Shown here in pieces: positions 47,988 to 59,513 of a DNA stretch of 64,000 nucleotides. Each line of letters opens with the position of its first letter. The first letter of the stretch is position 1. Source of the stretch: Margaritispora aquatica (taxonomy: Eukaryota; Ascomycota; Leotiomycetes; Helotiales; Discinellaceae). The translations under genes and the position numbers were made by a program. The DNA lies in assembly GCA_007644065.1 (NCBI GenBank), contig VJWN01000003.1, positions 1,612,001-1,676,000 of the forward strand, written 5' to 3'. Below the pieces are notes generated by a model. That model did no database searches and was not told the origin of the DNA. It was given only the letters and a program-made list of their open reading frames with translations.

Positions 47988-49061
47988 CTATACCAAAATA
48001 GCCGAATCAATACTCGCATCTACCGAAAAGCTCGACCCGACATGGGCCCAACAATTCGTCGGCCTGATCCCAGTTGGCTTGAAAGTCGCAGCTTTGCACA
48101 CTCTATTCCCTGCCCAGAAATTGTACCCCGCGCACACCTCGATGCAATCCTCGTACGTATACACGAACGCTGAGCCGACCTTGTCGCCAGTGCCGCTTAT
48201 GCCACAGAGTTTCTTGAAGGAAAGTCCTGAACCGGAAGGGACCTGCCCGCTGGCGCCGGTGCTGTAGAGAGACGTGTAGACCGTGTTGTTCGTGGATGTG
48301 GTGCAGTCTGTGGTGGGAATGAAGGATGGTGTTGAGGTGGATGTAGATTTGGTGCTGGTGGTGAGACTGCTTGAGCTGGTGGTGGTGGGAGTTGGGCTGG
48401 TTGTTGGGAGGTTTGTGGAACTGTGAGGGTTGAGATGTTTAATGGATTGTCTAGGAAAAGAAGAGTTTGTTGAAAACATACCTAGATGTTGAGCTTGAAG
48501 TACCCGTGGCAACGGAATCATTGCTCTTCTTTCCAGCCATGGTACCTCCGACTACACCACCCACTATCGCACCGACAACCTAGAGTCCTAGCATCAGCTT
48601 TGCTCACTCGTACCCAAAATAATTCTCGTGTTGTTCCACAGTCTACAGAGAGTCGTAAAGAACATTCACAACATGGGCTCCACAGGAACATCAGAACGCT
48701 TCATGCTCCAGCAACAATGCAAGATCAATGATCAACCGCATCAAAATCCCATTCACTTACAACAAAACAAACAATTCCCAGGATGAGCCAGAAACGCGAA
48801 GCCTTCATATCGCCTAACCTCTTAGGGATCGTGCCTGAGTGTCCATCTTTAGGCATAAGGACCTGATCATCTGAACTCACGTTCGAGTTTGTGATGAAGT
48901 GCACTTTAGGGCTCAGTGCCTCTGGAGCATCATAAGATCTTACGGCCTCTGGATCATGAGACGCCACAGCCTCGGGCGCATCGTGGTATTTCTTCTCAGG
49001 TATTAGTTGATGCAATGCAAGCGAGAATGAGAGAAGAATCACTCACTCGAAAAGGGGCCAT
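47988..49061 (-). CDS. Single-pass membrane protein with Ser/Thr stalk and Cys-rich ectodomain
   Basis: Exons 49061-49047, 48994-48761, 48579-48482 and 48420-47988 give about 259 aa. The order is: short cytoplasmic N-terminus (MAPFR then EKKYHDAPEAV-type acidic sequence with a twice-seen DAPEA/DPEA motif), KASRFWLILGIVCFV leading into a Gly/Val-rich membrane helix (GAIVGGVVGGTMAG), a Ser/Thr-rich stalk, and a C-terminal domain of about 120 residues with about seven Cys. Landmarks in the last part are DCTTSTNNTVYTSLYS, KKLCGISGTGDK, YTYEDCIEVCAGYN, VCKAATF and NCWAH, resembling the PAN/apple-like domain common in fungal surface proteins. The topology suggests a type II protein exposing the Cys-rich domain. 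The first exon is only five codons and its acceptor has an alternative AG three bases downstream. Function is unknown. Confidence 0.8.
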
Positions 49062-50337
49062 GTACGGTATTTTCGATTCTCAAAAACAATGAGGTATTTC
49101 TGTATAATGCTAAGAGTCTAGATTGATGTTCAAAAGTTCACAAGTCTCAGTGAAACTGATAGTCGGGATCCGGATCGCAATCCTTGTATATGCGAGATTT
49201 CAATGCTATCTTATTGGCTCTATTCACGACGATTTGGGCTGTGTTCTATTTTTGCTGGCGGGTGCCTGTGCTGTCGCTGTGCCTTTCTCCTGCATTCAGT
49301 TTGGGGGCCGGAGGCGAGGGGAGATCTTGGAGGCTCATGAAGATTCTGCCTCATGGCAAACTAGGCATAATCCACAGAACAGCGTGGCAACTGCTTGCTC
49401 ATGATTTACCAATAGAGGTTCAAATGTTGTGAAGGGGGAAACGTGGGGCAAGGGTATGCTTTTTTGGTGACTGTTTATTCATTTTAGCTTAGCCTATATC
49501 CGGTAGAGAACACGAAATCATTCGCATAGTGTGGTTTTCAGTAGCATAAAATTTGGATTAATGTAAAATTGGCAAAGCTTCATATATGTTATATTTTTGA
49601 ATGGATAACAAAAAAATTTACTGCTTAACTCACAGCCCAAACCGTGCTTTAATAAGTCCAATATTCTCTAAGCTAAACAAACTCTCACATAGCTGCTTAG
49701 AGTCAATAACAACACAGTCGGTGACATGCTTGGTTATAGAGACTAGAACAGCAAAATAAAGTATGTCTATCACCGATATTGGCTGCTTACTATATTGAAA
49801 CGCTTCTGTATCGCAAGTTATATCTATTTAGGACCTCTTGATCTGGAAATCCGCGTTCTAGTCTTGCTCGCATAAGGTAGTGTAGTCGAATGTCAGATAC
49901 ACTCGCCCCCACAAAACCCTACTCAGAAAAGCCCTGCGTTAACGTAAGTTTAGCCCAGAAAGCCTGATACAGTACTGAGAATATGGAAAGAAGTTTAAAG
50001 TCTCCGAGTTGCCTCGTAGGAGCTGGCGCAATGGCTAGGAGCTGGATCTGGTCGCACTCAACCAGATAGGCGTGCCTGTGCGAAAGAGAATCCCTTGATA
50101 AAGAGATTTTGTTGAATCTGGAGTCATTCAGGTTTTCGGCATACTATGCTGATGGGTGTTGAGTTCTGAAGGATTTGCAATGTAATATTACTCCTTTCCA
50201 TCACATGTGTAGGTGCTCTCAACATACCCACTTGGCTTGCTCCATGTGTAATCAATTGAACTTTCAGATACTCGCTCGAAGGGTATACGCAGCACAAAAA
50301 TACATGTCAAACACCATGTCATCACAAGCTTCTCCCC
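49062..50337. other. Intergenic region
   Basis: About 1.28 kb between the membrane protein promoter and the 3' end of the Pmp3-like gene. AT-rich in the middle (49480-49800). No supported gene. Confidence 0.5.
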
Positions 50338-50885
50338 TCAATGCCTCCCACCAACACTCCTCCCAAGCACAATCTCCTCACCGGTCACCTTTCCACTCTT
50401 CTTTCCCCTTCCCAACCAGTCTCCCCCACCACCCCTCCTCGCCTCCAACTTCTCATCCGCCTCCCTCTGTCTGTTAACCCACAACTCCCTCACTTTCGCA
50501 TTACTAGCCCCGCCATTCCATACTCTTTCGCTATAGATGCCCGTTTTCTTGCCACCTGGGTAGCGTCCTTTGCGCACCTTGCGTTTGCGCGAGAAATATG
50601 TGCAGGTTAGGTAGAAGCCGTGGATGTGACCTGGGATGACGCCTGCGAGAAAGAAAAAGGTGTTGATTAGGCAGTCGGTTTGTGGACCGGCTATCTGTGG
50701 TGAGAATGGTTGTTAGAAATTCAAAGCTGGGAGGGGAAGGATCGTAGAACGTACGACCATCACGGCGAGGGGTGGGCCTGGATGTATTAGTGGATAGCTC
50801 TTCGAGAGATTTGTGGATGTGGTAAAGACTTACAGAATATATTGATTAGAAAGATCATGAGCCGCTCGGGCATTTCGTTCATCAT
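50338..50885 (-). CDS. Pmp3/RCI2-family small membrane protein with basic C-terminal tail
   Basis: Exons 50885-50834, 50777-50755 (23 nt) and 50694-50338 give 143 aa. The N-terminal 60 residues match the Pmp3/YqaE/RCI2 proteolipid family: the CPPLAVMVIAGPQTDCLIN stretch, then FFFLAGVIPGHIHGFYLTC, forming two membrane helices joined by a short loop. Yeast Pmp3 modulates plasma-membrane potential and cation tolerance. Here a further ~85 residues follow: Arg/Lys/Gly-rich (RKRKVRKGRYPGGKK, WVNRQREADEKLEARRGGG), probably cytoplasmic. The tail makes it almost three times the minimal family length. An AG preceded by a pyrimidine run occurs inside exon 3 (CTTTCTCGCAG) but is read through, because the family motif spans it. 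The start could be either of two adjacent ATGs. Confidence 0.82.
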
Positions 50886-51849
50886 CTTGCTAGTTTGTCC
50901 TATGTAATAAGGTATTATACCACGGAGTGACGTTATTTTCAAATATTTGTGGCCCAAGATTGAGTCTGATTGCAAATATTTTGACATGAAATTACCATGG
51001 AAAACATGAGTTGTAAAGAACGAATACGAGTGGGAATCATACTTGCCTTATCAACGCACTCTCCTATTAGTTTCTTGAATCGTATGTTTTGACAACTTGC
51101 TCAAGATCGCGATGACGCTGTTGATGCGCGATATGCATGCTTGAAAGCAGGATTGTAGAGGCAGGGGCATAAGCGAGTCACGTTATCAAGTATCCATTTA
51201 TCCCCTAGACAAATGGAGTGGGGTGGTTTTCGAACGAGCATTTCACGGGGAAGATCATGTTTCGGCTTCTTCTTTTCGTTTTCCAGAAGGATCTCGAGCA
51301 ATCCTACAATCGTATAGTCCTTCGTGGCTTTGAAAAACCCAAATTTCCTGCAGGGATAATGGCGAATGTTCAGCTATTGCCGCAATCAGAGTATGCATGA
51401 GGCTCTGGGATCTTCATGCATTCTTCCACTGCTAAGCGATTCATGGTTGAGGCTTATGAGGAATATGAGGGATGCAGATGCCTCGGAGAACAATAAGTCA
51501 TTGAAGCGAAGAAATCTTATAGAATGTGCAAGGCAGATAAACATTCTGCGACATGGCTTTGCCTAGTATTCGAGGACAATCCCAATGGTGGATGAAGGAG
51601 GCTCATTCAAAGGAATCGGACACGATTGGATGAAGTTACGATTCATTTGCGATGAAGATTCAAAAGTGATGGCGTTGTAGAAGATGACCTGCTTCAATTG
51701 GGCTGCAGACGAAGTGGTAAAGTACTTAAGACTCAATGTCGCGATGCAAGAGGTGGATTTCACTCCTCAAACTCTACAACTTTAAAGATTCCAGGACTCC
51801 CTGAAGATCCTATCTTAACTCAAACTCTCAACCCGACCTCTTCATCGAA
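50886..51849. other. Divergent intergenic region
   Basis: About 960 bases between the divergent Pmp3-like and Zn2Cys6 genes, holding both promoters. No gene or notable repeat is seen. Confidence 0.5.
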
Positions 51850-52660
51850 ATGGACGCTCCAACATCGGAGGATCAGCCGAAGCGGACTCGAAGAGGCGTG
51901 AAACGATCGCGTGGTGGATGCCAAACTTGCAAGTAAGTAGAGCCACGCCCAAGATGTGAACAAACCTAACATGCACTCTAGAACAAGACGAGTCAAATGC
52001 GATGAGCAAGCTCCTACTTGTGGAGTTTGCAAGAAAGTTGGAGTGGCATGCGACGGATACCCCAAAACAGCAAAAAAGGATGCAGTTTACTGGGAAAATC
52101 CTCCAAAACTGCTTCCTAAACCACAAACCACAGAACCTCAAGCAGATGATAATAGCAGTGAGGAAGAGAGATATTTCTCTCGGTTTCAGGATCGCATTTA
52201 TTACACCGATCCATACTCTGAGACTGAAGCCTGGCGGAAGATTGTACTTCAATCATCTCACATACCTGCCATTAGATACGGTATAATTGCAATTGCTGCC
52301 CTCGAAGAAGTTTCAGTTTCAGCTAGCTTTTGTCACCCTCCGGGTTCATCAATAGACGAGAATGCGACACATCATCAACACATGGCTCTTACAGCATACG
52401 ACAAGGCAATTACAATGAGCATGAACCAAGATCTGAGAACAACTTTGCTCACTTGTCTCGTCACAGCCCACTTCGAAGCATTGAACGGCCAGTATTCTAC
52501 GGCTGACGCTCAGATTTGCACCGCTCGACGATTGATTGATGAGTGGACAGCTGCATGCTCAGTCAATATGCAGTACGGATATGGCCCAGCACAACCGCCT
52601 GAAATAGAAGATGAGCTTATTTGGGCTATTGGTCGACTCCAAACCTCAGTACCCCAATAG
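51850..52660 (+). CDS. Short Zn2Cys6 transcription factor
   Basis: Exons 51850-51932 and 51982-52660 give 253 aa. The N-terminus is a complete Zn2Cys6 binuclear cluster: GGCQTCKTRRVKCDEQAPTC followed by GVCKKVGVACDGY, i.e. Cys spacing CX2CX6CX5CX2CX6C, the normal fungal DNA-binding pattern. The intron splits the cluster right after the second Cys, a common position. Residues ~85-250 look like the start of the fungal-specific transcription factor region (YYTDPYSETEAWRKIVLQSS, IRYGIIAIAALEE, AYDKAITMSMNQDLRTTLLTCLVTAHFE). The protein stops at 52660, whereas members of this group usually run to about 450-600 aa, so the C-terminal half is missing. It may be a truncated gene or a naturally short regulator. 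Target genes are unknown. Confidence 0.85.
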
Positions 52661-53103
52661 CATGAAGTACGGAGATATGGAACAAGATCTGATCTATGAG
52701 TGAGGTTTGAATGAGCGGTCAATGCTTGTAATAGAGGATAGATGATGGATTCAAGGAGTGAGAGTATCGAATTCGGGAGAGCCCAAGCTGATGTTTACTA
52801 AGCTTTAATTCCAAGGCGATTCCAAGATCAATGATATAGCCGTCGAAAGGCCTCATATATGGTCGACCAAATTTATGTATACAAAGATGATGGTAAATGA
52901 TTGTGAAGTAAGAGGTGTGATCTTGGCAAGAAAGTGAACTCATTCCATTCTCTTGGCGATCATGTGACTGTGTGACGTCAAAGAGACCCAAGCGCGTTTT
53001 ACGGCGCGCCTATCACAACCACGCGTCTTCAGCTGCATCAAAGTCCCGCTCCCAGTGAGCCCAATTTATCCAGCAAACTGATTAGGCAAGAGGAACTCTC
53101 AAA
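52661..53103. other. Intergenic region upstream of the HLTF-like helicase
   Basis: 443 bases. Nothing resembling the missing C-terminal half of the Zn2Cys6 gene was recognised in any frame. Contains the helicase promoter and a CA-rich leader. Confidence 0.5.
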
Positions 53104-55981
53104 ATGTCTCGCAAGCGCACCACCATTGATCTAACCGGTGACGATGAGAACGACCAGCGCCAGCATAAACAGCCGCGCGTGAGTTCAAGCCAGTCATCCG
53201 CATCACAGCCACGTCCTACTCAGGCTCTGAATGTTCGAGATTTATGGGGTGGTGCTGAACCAGATGAGGAGGAAGAAGTCATCGACTTGAGTCAGGATAA
53301 TGAGCAATCCGATGGCTGGTTGTGTGTTGGTGCTGCCGACACCAAGATCGTCGGTCTGCGCTACTACAGCGGTATGGCATCGATGGGAGAGGTCGTGATG
53401 GTTCGAAGAGAACCTAGTAATCCTTATGATTCTAATGCTATACGTATCAATAACGTTCAAGGAGCGCAAATTGGGCATATTCCACGCAATCTTGCCTTGA
53501 AGTTAGCTCCTTACTTGGTATGCTAAATGACTATTTCAATTGCATCTACTCAATTCTATTGCTCTATCTGTACTAACTGTATTTCAGGATTCGAGATCAA
53601 TTGTCGTAGAGGGTGTTCTTGCTGGTATCTCGAACGGCTATGATTGTCCATTGCATCTTAAGATTTATGGGCCCAGCGCGCCAGATGCTCGTGCACAATT
53701 GGAAGCCAGGCTGAAAGCAGATAAAGTTCCAATTAAGAAGCAGGGTATGGCAGCACCAAAGAAACCAAAGCAAGCCGTACCTCCTCCACCAAGGAGCCAA
53801 ATGGGCTACACCAGCTCTCAAAGCTCGCAACCTTCTAGCAGCCAGCATGAGATCCCAACACTCGGAATTGAACATTTTATCCAGAACAGTGAACGATTCA
53901 ACCCGCGCGATGCTGAGAAGCTGGTCGAAGCTTGGGGAACAGGCGAGGATGCGCTTTCGAAGATGCCAAAAGCCAACCAACCCGAGAAGTTACAGTCTAT
54001 TCTTCTTCCTTACCAATTACAGGCCCTCCGATGGATGCTAGAGAAGGAGCACCCAGAGCTTCCAGCTGTTGGTTCAGAAGACATTGTTCAACTCTGGAAG
54101 CGCGCCCCAGGACGAAATAACGTGTTCCAGAACATTGCAACACAATTTCAGACTACAACTTCTCCAAATCTCGCCCGAGGTGGCATTCTTGCAGATGACA
54201 TGGGTCTGGGGAAAACCCTAGAAGTTATTAGCGTCATTCTTGAAGGAGGAGCAGGCACAACTCTGATAGTGGCACCTGTTAGTGTCATGTCAAATTGGGC
54301 TCAGCAAATCGAGAGACATATCAAGAAAGAATTCGCTCTGAAAGTTCTGACATATCATGGTACTCATCGTGGAAGATTGACGCACAATGACTTTGGGGAA
54401 TACGATGTTGTTATCACTACTTATGGAACTTTGTCTACTGAGTATATGCCTAGAGGAGTCAAGAATCCAGAAAGTGTCCCACGAAAAGATGGACTTTTCT
54501 CAGCCAATTGGACACGCGTCGTTCTGGATGAAGGTCATATTATCAGAAATCATGCTACTAAGTCTGCCGTTGCCGCCACCGCTCTCCTAGCAAAGTCGCG
54601 GTGGGTTCTGTCAGGCACTCCGATCGTGTAAGTTGTTTCTCTATTTAAATGGATTGATACTGTGGGATGAATACTGACGTCAAACAGAAACACTATCAAG
54701 GATCTCTACTCAATGCTTAAATTCTTGGGCATCACCGGTGGTCTCGAGCGTCTTGAATTATTCAACGCAGTCCTTACCCGCCCTCTCAATCTCGGTGAAC
54801 GCAACGCCGAAGTCATCCTCCAGTCGATCATGAGAACGATGTGTCTCAGAAGAAAGAAAGATATGAAGTTTATCGATCTGAAGCTGCCAGAACTGACAGA
54901 ATATGTTCATCGCATTACCTTCCGCAAGGACGAGCGAGAGAAGTACGAGGCGCTACAGTAAGCAATTTTAATCCTTGACATAGTTTGGTTCATATCTGAC
55001 AATCCTAGATCCGAAGCCAAAGGGATGTTAAAACAACTCCAATCTGGTAAAAAGCCGAAAAACGGACTTGATATGTATCGACATGTCCTCGAGATCCTCC
55101 TCCGCATGCGCCAAAGCTGTTGTCACTGGAAACTCTGTGGTACGCGCATAACCGATCTCATGACGCTCCTCGAAACGGACGAAGTGGTCGCCCTTACCAA
55201 AGAGAACATTGCCGCGCTTCAAGCGCTTCTTCAAATCAACATTGAAAATGCAGAAGAATGTGCCATTTGTCTCGAACTACTGCACAACCCCGTCATCACA
55301 GCATGCAAACATGTCTTCGGCCAGGACTGCATCGAGCGCACCATCGAGCTGCAGCACAAATGCCCCATGTGTCGTGCCGAGCTAGTGGATAAAGATGTTC
55401 TCGTGCATCCGGCTGTCGAAGCTGGTGCCGAGGACGAGGAGATAGACACCGACACCAAGTCCTCGAAAACGGAAGCACTGATGAGCATCCTCGCCGCAAG
55501 TCGCAAGGATCCTCTGTCCAAGGTCGTCATCTTCTCGCAGTGGACGTCCTTCCTCAACATTATCCAAGCACAACTTACAGTGTCGAACATGAAATTCGCG
55601 CGCATCGATGGCTCCATGACCGCCACCAAGCGAGACGCCTCTATTACTGTCCTCGAAAGCGATCCAGAATGCAGGATCCTGCTCGCTTCCCTGGCTGTCT
55701 GCAGCGTCGGCCTCAATCTGGTAGCAGCAGACACGGTTATTCTAGCAGACTCATGGTGGGCGCCTGCGATTGAGGACCAAGCTGTAGATCGTGTACATAG
55801 ACTGGGTCAGACGCGGCCGTGCACGGTGTGGAGGCTGGTGATGGAGGATAGTATTGAGGAGCGCGTGTTGAGTATCCAGGCTGAGAAGCGGAAGTTGGTT
55901 GGTAAGGCGTTCCAGGAGAAGGAGAAGGGAGGGAAGGAAAAGACTACAAGGATGGGCGATATTCTCAAATTGCTCTCTTGA
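53104..55981 (+). CDS. HLTF/Rad5-like SNF2 helicase with HIRAN and RING domains
   Basis: Exons 53104-53517, 53588-54627, 54688-54957 and 55009-55981 give 898 aa. Domain order: an acidic N-terminus with two SUMO-interaction-like motifs (TIDLTGDDE at 7-15 and EVIDLSQD at 58-65), a HIRAN domain (about 70-170; GLRYYSG, EPSNPYDSNAI, IGHIPR), the SNF2 ATPase with Walker A ILADDMGLGKT (about 338-348) and DEGH box (about 455-458, the DEGH form typical of Rad5/HLTF), a C3HC4 RING (CAICLELL, about 659-700, HKCPMCRAEL) embedded between the lobes, and the C-terminal helicase lobe (VVIFSQWTSFLNI, ARIDGSMT, DSWWAPAIEDQAVDRVHRLGQ). The family remodels stalled forks and polyubiquitinates PCNA in DNA damage tolerance. 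Orthology to S. cerevisiae Rad5 or to a fungal SMARCA3-like paralogue is not decided here. Confidence 0.95.
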
Positions 55982-56361
55982 TCTAACCTATTACGCTTTT
56001 TGTTCGATATCAGCGTGACGCAGATCTGTCGTCATAATAATTCGGGACCTTGATTCTTTTGTAAGATTTTTGTGTTTTGGTATCAGAAAAGTGATCTATT
56101 AGATAGCTATCCTCACGGAAATCTTTAGGCGTATTATGCTCGCTGCTAGACTGTAAACTGTACATGTCTTTACCACCAAAATGTAATCAATAACTTGTGA
56201 AGAGTTTTATATTTCTATCAAATATGAAGTCATTTCTCCATCTAACTGGTTCATAATTCATCATATCACCTAGAGAAAACCCAATACCACAGTAAGCCTA
56301 CTCTAACATCCCATCCTCACCATCTATCTATCTCCTCACTCCTCCTATGCAAGCAACGCCC
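55982..56361. other. Short convergent intergenic region
   Basis: 380 AT-rich bases between the 3' ends of the helicase and the P450 gene. Nothing else seen. Confidence 0.6.
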
Positions 56362-58304
56362 TCACTCCCACCTCCTAACCCTAATCATCACCGCATTTTT
56401 CCGATCCGGACTCAACGTCCCACTCGGAAAACGCCTCATATCCGGCCTCGTTCTCTCAAAACTCCCCTGATCCACCATCTCAAATTCAAACGCCCACAAC
56501 ACCATCGCCACGACCAGCAGCATCTCATTCTTCGCATAGTGTCGTCCAGGACACATGTTCGTGCCGCCGCCGAAGGGAATGTACACGCCTTTCAGGCCGT
56601 CGAGGGAGTACTTTGCTTCCGCGTCGTTGTGCTGGATATGTGGGGTGGTCTTGCTGGTGTTAGTGGTATGAGAGGATTTGAGGGGTCCGGAGAGAGGGTC
56701 ATTGGGGTAGATGAGGAAGCGCTCCGCCCAGAAGGAATCAAGTGGGTGTTCGTATTCCCCTGTGGGGAGGAGGGCGCCTTGATTCCAGATCGTGACGTCT
56801 CGGTGGGAGAAGTAAATGTTTGAGAGGATCATTTGGCCCTTTTTTAGGACCCATTTGCCGAGTTTCATGTCATCTATCACGGATGTCTGTAACTGGCTCT
56901 CAGCAAACCACCCAATGTTTGCTGTTTCTCATGGGAAATGGAGACTTACTCTGTTTACGAACATGGCGATGCGAAGTCGTAGCACCTCCGACACAACGGA
57001 GTTTAGCAGTGGACAAGCTTGTAACTTCGTGATGTCGATGGAGTCTGGAGATTTGGAAGAGAAGCAAGGCTCTATCTCTGCTTGAATACGAGCATTGAGA
57101 TTCTTGTCCGCGAGAACATGCAAGAGAGACCAGCCAGCAGCTGGAATCACATTCGCGTTCGCACTTCACATCATCGTCCTTAGTTAGTATTCTAAGCTTT
57201 TGAGAATGTTGTACTCACGCCCAAATCGCACCCAAATCACTAGAAGCATGTCCCATAGCCGAATGACCCGACATCCCATCGAAAATCGCAGCCCGCCCTC
57301 TCATCATAGCAGCGCCCCAAACCGGCTCCCAAAGCACATCCCTCAAGGTCTCGCTCGCCGGATCAATTTGGCTCCTCGCCCACTCATGCCAGCGCGCAAC
57401 ACTCTCCAACGCTCTCGCACGCGCCGCATACGCTTTCGGTGCCAGCCATCTCGGGATGTGCTTCACGAGCTTGACGAGATTGTGATCGAAGGCCCAGAAG
57501 TCCTGGATGAACGTCGGATTCAGACGCAGGAAGTGCTCACCGCATAGCGCGGTCGTGGTTGAAATGAAGGTCTCTGTTTGCACGTACTCGAAGATGTCGG
57601 GGAGCTCGTCCCAGGTGTCGCTTAGCGAGGTGGTCTTGATGTCGATTCGAAGTTGTAGGTTGCGGATGAATTGTTTGGAGAGCTCGGCAAGTCCGGCGCC
57701 CGTGAGCCATGCAGTGTAGCCATGGTGGGTGCGGTGGAAGATGCGATGTTCGGGTTTGACAGTTGAGCCTGGGTTGGGCTTGATGAGGAGGCCGGAGTCG
57801 TCGGCTGTATAGACTTTGAGGTCGTTGTCTGGGAGGCCGAATGCAGCTTTCATAACCATTAGGGTGAGGGCTTTGGTGGATACATCTTTAGATCTGTTGA
57901 ATATTGACTGGATGTTGTGAGCACCGGAAACGATGTAAACTTTTTCTGGGCCCAATGTCAGCTGTACAGGAATGCCATTGTAGTTTTTTCTGTTGTAATT
58001 TTAGCAACTAGAAGTACGATTTGAGGGAGATAAAAGCATACGTAAGATAAGTTAGGACTTTCTTTGGGTTGAGGATGAATTGAAACAAGTTGCCGATATA
58101 AGGTATGCTATATGGAAGAAGCGGTGCCGTGATGCCTTGGACTGTTGGCTTGTTGTTGATCCTCAAACTTGAAATGAGTGTAGTAACGACGAAGGTGAGG
58201 ACGAAAGGAGCCCCAAAACCTAAAACAGCAAAGATGAAATTGCTGCGCGTCTGTAGGACGGGTGACAAAACACCGGTCACTGCATTGTATATTGAAGACA
58301 TCAT
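56362..58304 (-). CDS. Cytochrome P450, CYP7/CYP8-like fungal type
   Basis: Exons 58304-58042, 57989-57219, 57163-56950 and 56886-56362 give about 590 aa. The N-terminal hydrophobic anchor (FAVLGFGAPFVLTFVVTTLISSL) is followed by the proline-rich PLLPYSIPYIGN hinge. Further features are an I-helix region (WAANANVIPAAGWSLLHVL, lacking the usual acidic-Thr pair), the K-helix ExxR in SEVLRLR, and the heme loop PFGGGTNMCPGRHYAK with the Cys ligand near residue 528. The FGGGxxxCPGR variant and the I-helix without Thr point to the CYP7/CYP8-like clade of fungal P450s, which includes steroid-type hydroxylases. The substrate is unknown and no synthase gene is adjacent. The last acceptor may be 56886 or 56892, a two-codon difference. 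An adjacent ATG pair marks the start. Confidence 0.9.
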
Positions 58305-59513
58305 TGAGGGTGATGAGATGTGAATGTAGGTGAAGGTCCTGGATATGGATTTTTGTTCAAGATGTTTCACATCAATTGGACTTCGTGTGGGAAGATGCAG
58401 GAACAAACAAGCGAAGAGGCTTTGAGGTCAAATGCAATGCAAAGGCAATACGCCTCATGCCTTCCATTCGATTCGGAGGTGCCACGAACGGCGAGAGCCA
58501 GCAGTTGGAGTAATACAAAGTTCCTTACTGAGCAAATGAAAGAAATGATACGTCACATGCTCGTGTAACTCGATCGGGTGCAGATGTAAGGAGTTGAAAT
58601 AGGTAAGCGAGCTTGGCCCATGAAACTGGCCCAATTAGTTGTTTCTGGCTATGCAGCTCTTCAGCAAGCGGATCAGAGACTTTCCATGACCGTATTTTCG
58701 AAATCCTACAGGTTAATGTCTGGTAGTAAGCATTTTGCGATGCCAGAGTGATATGCATAATCAACCTCTGTGAGCTCGTCTTTTCCACCACCACCCCCTG
58801 GGAAGCGTCCTCCTCATGCGTCACGAACTCGAGCAACACAACCTAAATCCTTGTCTTGACCTCCAGAGATTTATGTTAGCTTCATGTCAGCGGACCTTTA
58901 TCCTCGCACATACCAATCAGTTATTCATAATGCCTCAATTTCCTGTCTCAATATCATGCTGTGATGAACGTTGACATGAGCTATGGACTATGCTGCCTTT
59001 TCTTATCTCTTCTGCTGGATCGTGAGTTGACATTGGGATAGCTGAGGTATGTAATAAGTTCTGGGGTGTTAGCTATGCTATAAATAGTATCGTTAGTGGA
59101 AGTAGAATCATCAAACCTGGGGAGTATGTGATTCGGCTTGATCACAGACGTAGAAGTTAATTATCATATTTTTGCTTCTTGACTTTGGTACACATTAACA
59201 TACGTCGGAGTAAGAGTTGTCGAAAATTCGAGAATCCTCAGCCAAAAAAGTTTCTGTGTTGTGATCCATCATACATTGACTGTGGCAGTCTTCTCTCACT
59301 ATAATGTACATATCAACCGCCGCTCAAGTAATATAGGTGTACATCCGTCCCTAAACGCCATCGCAATGTTGTTGGCAATTGTCTCCAGATTTTGGGGTTT
59401 CCGGTCCTTCTCTCCCTTCCATCTCTATCATCTCAATTCAGAGGTCCGATGGTTCTCAGTCGTCCTCCTCACCTCCCAAATCCTAATCCTAAATCCCCTC
59501 AAGAATGCCCTCC
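58305..59513. other. Intergenic region
   Basis: About 1.2 kb upstream of the P450 and downstream of the uL11m gene. Only short non-conserved frames; nothing supported. Confidence 0.5.

Noticed and set aside
56347..56823. Plus-strand frame opposite the last P450 exon
   Set aside because: Antisense shadow of the P450 heme-binding region.
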